Source: a virus. From it: a DNA stretch of 35,125 nt. The position numbers and the translations under genes were made by a program. Position 1 is the first letter of the stretch. Each line of letters opens with the position of its first letter. Under the pieces are notes generated by a model, which was not told the DNA's origin, made no database searches, and was given only the letters and a program-made list of their open reading frames with translations. Positions 34,201-35,125 of this stretch are shown piece by piece. Where the stretch lies: IMG/VR virus record IMGVR_UViG_3300021961_000305, positions 1 to 35,125 of that record. The stretch is one strand, 5' to 3'.

Positions 34201-34416
34201 ATGGAAACCATTGAAATCACCGCAGAAGAAATCGCACGCCATCTGAGTGCCGCTATGGACTCGGTAAACCTAATCAACGCTGGCAAGCCAGAAGAGATGT
34301 CCGATGAAGATTGGGCAGATACAGTTGCTCGGAATAAGGAGCATCTGAACATCATGCTTTCAAAGGACTTCTGGACTAACGAAGATTTGACTCCGCTGAG
34401 TCAAGCCGCTGCCTGA
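34201..34416 (+). CDS. Small acidic protein after tail fibre (unknown)
   Basis: A 71-residue acidic helical protein beginning METIEITAEEIARHLSAAMD, with MSDEDWADTVARNKEHLNIM in the middle. It starts 1 base after the fibre stop and has the same GC-richer composition as the fibre end, so the two probably moved together. Small proteins directly downstream of S74-ended fibres are common in aquatic phage genomes. Their function is unknown to me; a fibre-assembly helper is a reasonable guess. A hairpin terminator overlaps its stop codon. Confidence 0.6.
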   Translation: METIEITAEEIARHLSAAMDSVNLINAGKPEEMSDEDWADTVARNKEHLNIMLSKDFWTNEDLTPLSQAAA

Positions 34417-34432
34417 CGGTTTCAGGTTTTTT
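34412..34432 (+). terminator. Rho-independent terminator overlapping stop codon
   Basis: A 5-base-pair hairpin, CCTGA pairing with TCAGG around a 5-base loop, followed by TTTTTT. The 5' arm includes the TGA stop of the 71-residue gene. The stem is short, so termination may be partial. Confidence 0.65.
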
Positions 34433-34446
34433 ATAGGAGAACTGAG

Positions 34447-34668
34447 ATGGGAAAAAATGAAAAAACCCCTATCAGCATTGACGGCGTAGAGTATCAACTG
34501 GAAGACATGACTTCAGAACAGCAAATTTTGGTTAATCATGTAGCCGACTTGGATCGAAAACTGTCTTCGGCTAGATTCAATGTCGATCAGCTACAAGTGG
34601 GCAGGGATGCCTTCTTTGCCATGCTAAAAACTGAACTTGAAAATAAGCCTGAAATTGAAAAATTATAA
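34447..34668 (+). CDS. Small conserved phage protein, DUF6447-like
   Basis: A 73-residue helical protein: ISIDGVEYQLEDMTSEQQIL, then a helix VADLDRKLSSARFNVDQLQV and GRDAFFAMLKTEL. The pattern 'I.Gk.Y..edLt.eQ..lv.hv.dLd.kl....f.ldQl.vgr..F...L' recurs in small proteins next to fibre genes of cyanophages and other aquatic phages (I recall it as DUF6447). The function is unknown, but the heptad pattern suggests oligomerisation. An AGGAGA ribosome site lies about 8 bases before the ATG. Confidence 0.7.
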   Translation: MGKNEKTPISIDGVEYQLEDMTSEQQILVNHVADLDRKLSSARFNVDQLQVGRDAFFAMLKTELENKPEIEKL

Positions 34669-34706
34669 TTCTCATCAAAATAGGCAAGCTTAAATGGAGA
34701 ATCTAA

Positions 34707-35125
34707 ATGAGTAAAGCAAGAAATATTGCGAAAATCGTTGTTGACTCGAGCGGCGATATTGATGCGTCCTCACTAGGTAATGTCCCTCCTAGTAATGATG
34801 CGAGTGCGCTTACAACAGGGACATTGGCTGCTGCACGTATTGCTGATGCCTCATTAGGTATCGCCAAGGTTTCAGCCACAGGGACTGCTAGTTCCTCTAC
34901 ATTCCTGCGTGGGGACGGTGCGTGGATCAACCAGTCCTCTATTGCGGCAGGATCAGCCACTACGGCAACTAGTGCAACCACAGCAACATCAGCAACCAGC
35001 GCAACCAGTGCAACTACAGCCACAACTGCAACCAACCTCGCTGGCGGCGGTGCAGGTCAGGTTCCCTACCAAAGTGCATCAGGCACTACCGCTATGTTGG
35101 CGGCTGGCACATCTGGTCAAATCCT
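34707..35125 (+). CDS. Second tail fibre-like protein, truncated by window edge
   Basis: Open reading frame from ATG 34707 (MSKARNIAKIVVDSSGDIDA) to the window edge, 139 codons seen. The start is preceded by TGGAGA. It continues with ALTTGTLAAARIADASLG, a FLRGDGAW motif typical of phage fibre modules, and a short threonine/alanine/serine repeat tract (ATTATSATTATSATSATSAT region), followed by AGGGAGQVPYQSASGTTAM. The opening MSKARNIA is frequent in phage fibre or structural proteins that carry 'RGDG.W' knobs. I infer a second receptor-binding or accessory fibre, possibly an alternative to the large fibre. Its C-terminus cannot be seen. Confidence 0.75.
   Translation, partial: MSKARNIAKIVVDSSGDIDASSLGNVPPSNDASALTTGTLAAARIADASLGIAKVSATGTASSSTFLRGDGAWINQSSIAAGSATTATSATTATSATSATSATTATTATNLAGGGAGQVPYQSASGTTAMLAAGTSGQI

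Overview
The window is one continuous block of a double-stranded DNA tailed phage. Every gene I accept lies on the + strand, genes are tightly packed (many ATGA or TAATG overlaps), and I see no host-like genes, integrase, tRNA, CRISPR array or insertion sequence. A tape measure protein of about 1,590 residues, a tail tube protein and a lambda-J-type tip protein, with no sheath or baseplate-wedge genes, point to a long-tailed siphovirus. The AT-rich sequence, phoH, very long alanine/serine fibre repeats and a peptidase S74-type fibre end resemble phages of aquatic Gram-negative bacteria. The host itself cannot be named from the sequence.

Layout. (a) 1-2992: the 3' part of the large terminase gene, then a lysis group (GTA-type three-TM holin candidate, two small membrane proteins, GH24 endolysin) and a 46-residue phage protein. 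(b) 2999-12841: PhoH ATPase, DUF4055-type portal, a 1,470-residue fusion of a MuF/SPP1-gp7 minor head domain to a single-subunit RNA polymerase, scaffold, major capsid protein, and three head-to-tail connector genes. (c) 12847-19554: tail tube, a terminator and candidate promoter, a small gene, tail assembly chaperones joined by a -1 frameshift at GGGAAAC, an HK97 gp10-like protein, another terminator, and a tape measure protein with a lysozyme domain inside it. (d) 19557-26807: distal tail and tip proteins, then several small genes of unknown function. (e) 26811-35125: a second copy of the candidate promoter, a 2,289-residue side tail fibre, two small genes, and the start of another fibre gene cut by the window edge. 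From about 32.6 kb base composition becomes clearly more GC-rich, as if the fibre end and the following genes were imported.

The main discovery candidate is the gene at 5312-9724. Its N-terminus carries the MuF-type head morphogenesis motif. Its C-terminal part contains the catalytic signatures of T7/N4-type RNA polymerases: DxxGR, motif A DxSxSGxQ, motif B KxxxMxxxYG and motif C HD. It lies between portal and scaffold, where a minor head protein belongs. I infer a virion-carried RNA polymerase that is recruited to the capsid through its MuF domain and may enter the cell with the DNA, similar in concept to the N4 virion RNA polymerase but delivered by a different head protein. Other points worth a look are two intergenic sites sharing ACCAGGGGAC-NN-TTAAGGA followed by TATAAT, near-exclusive CTA leucine codons in the capsid gene, and duplicated motifs flanking the tape-measure lysozyme.
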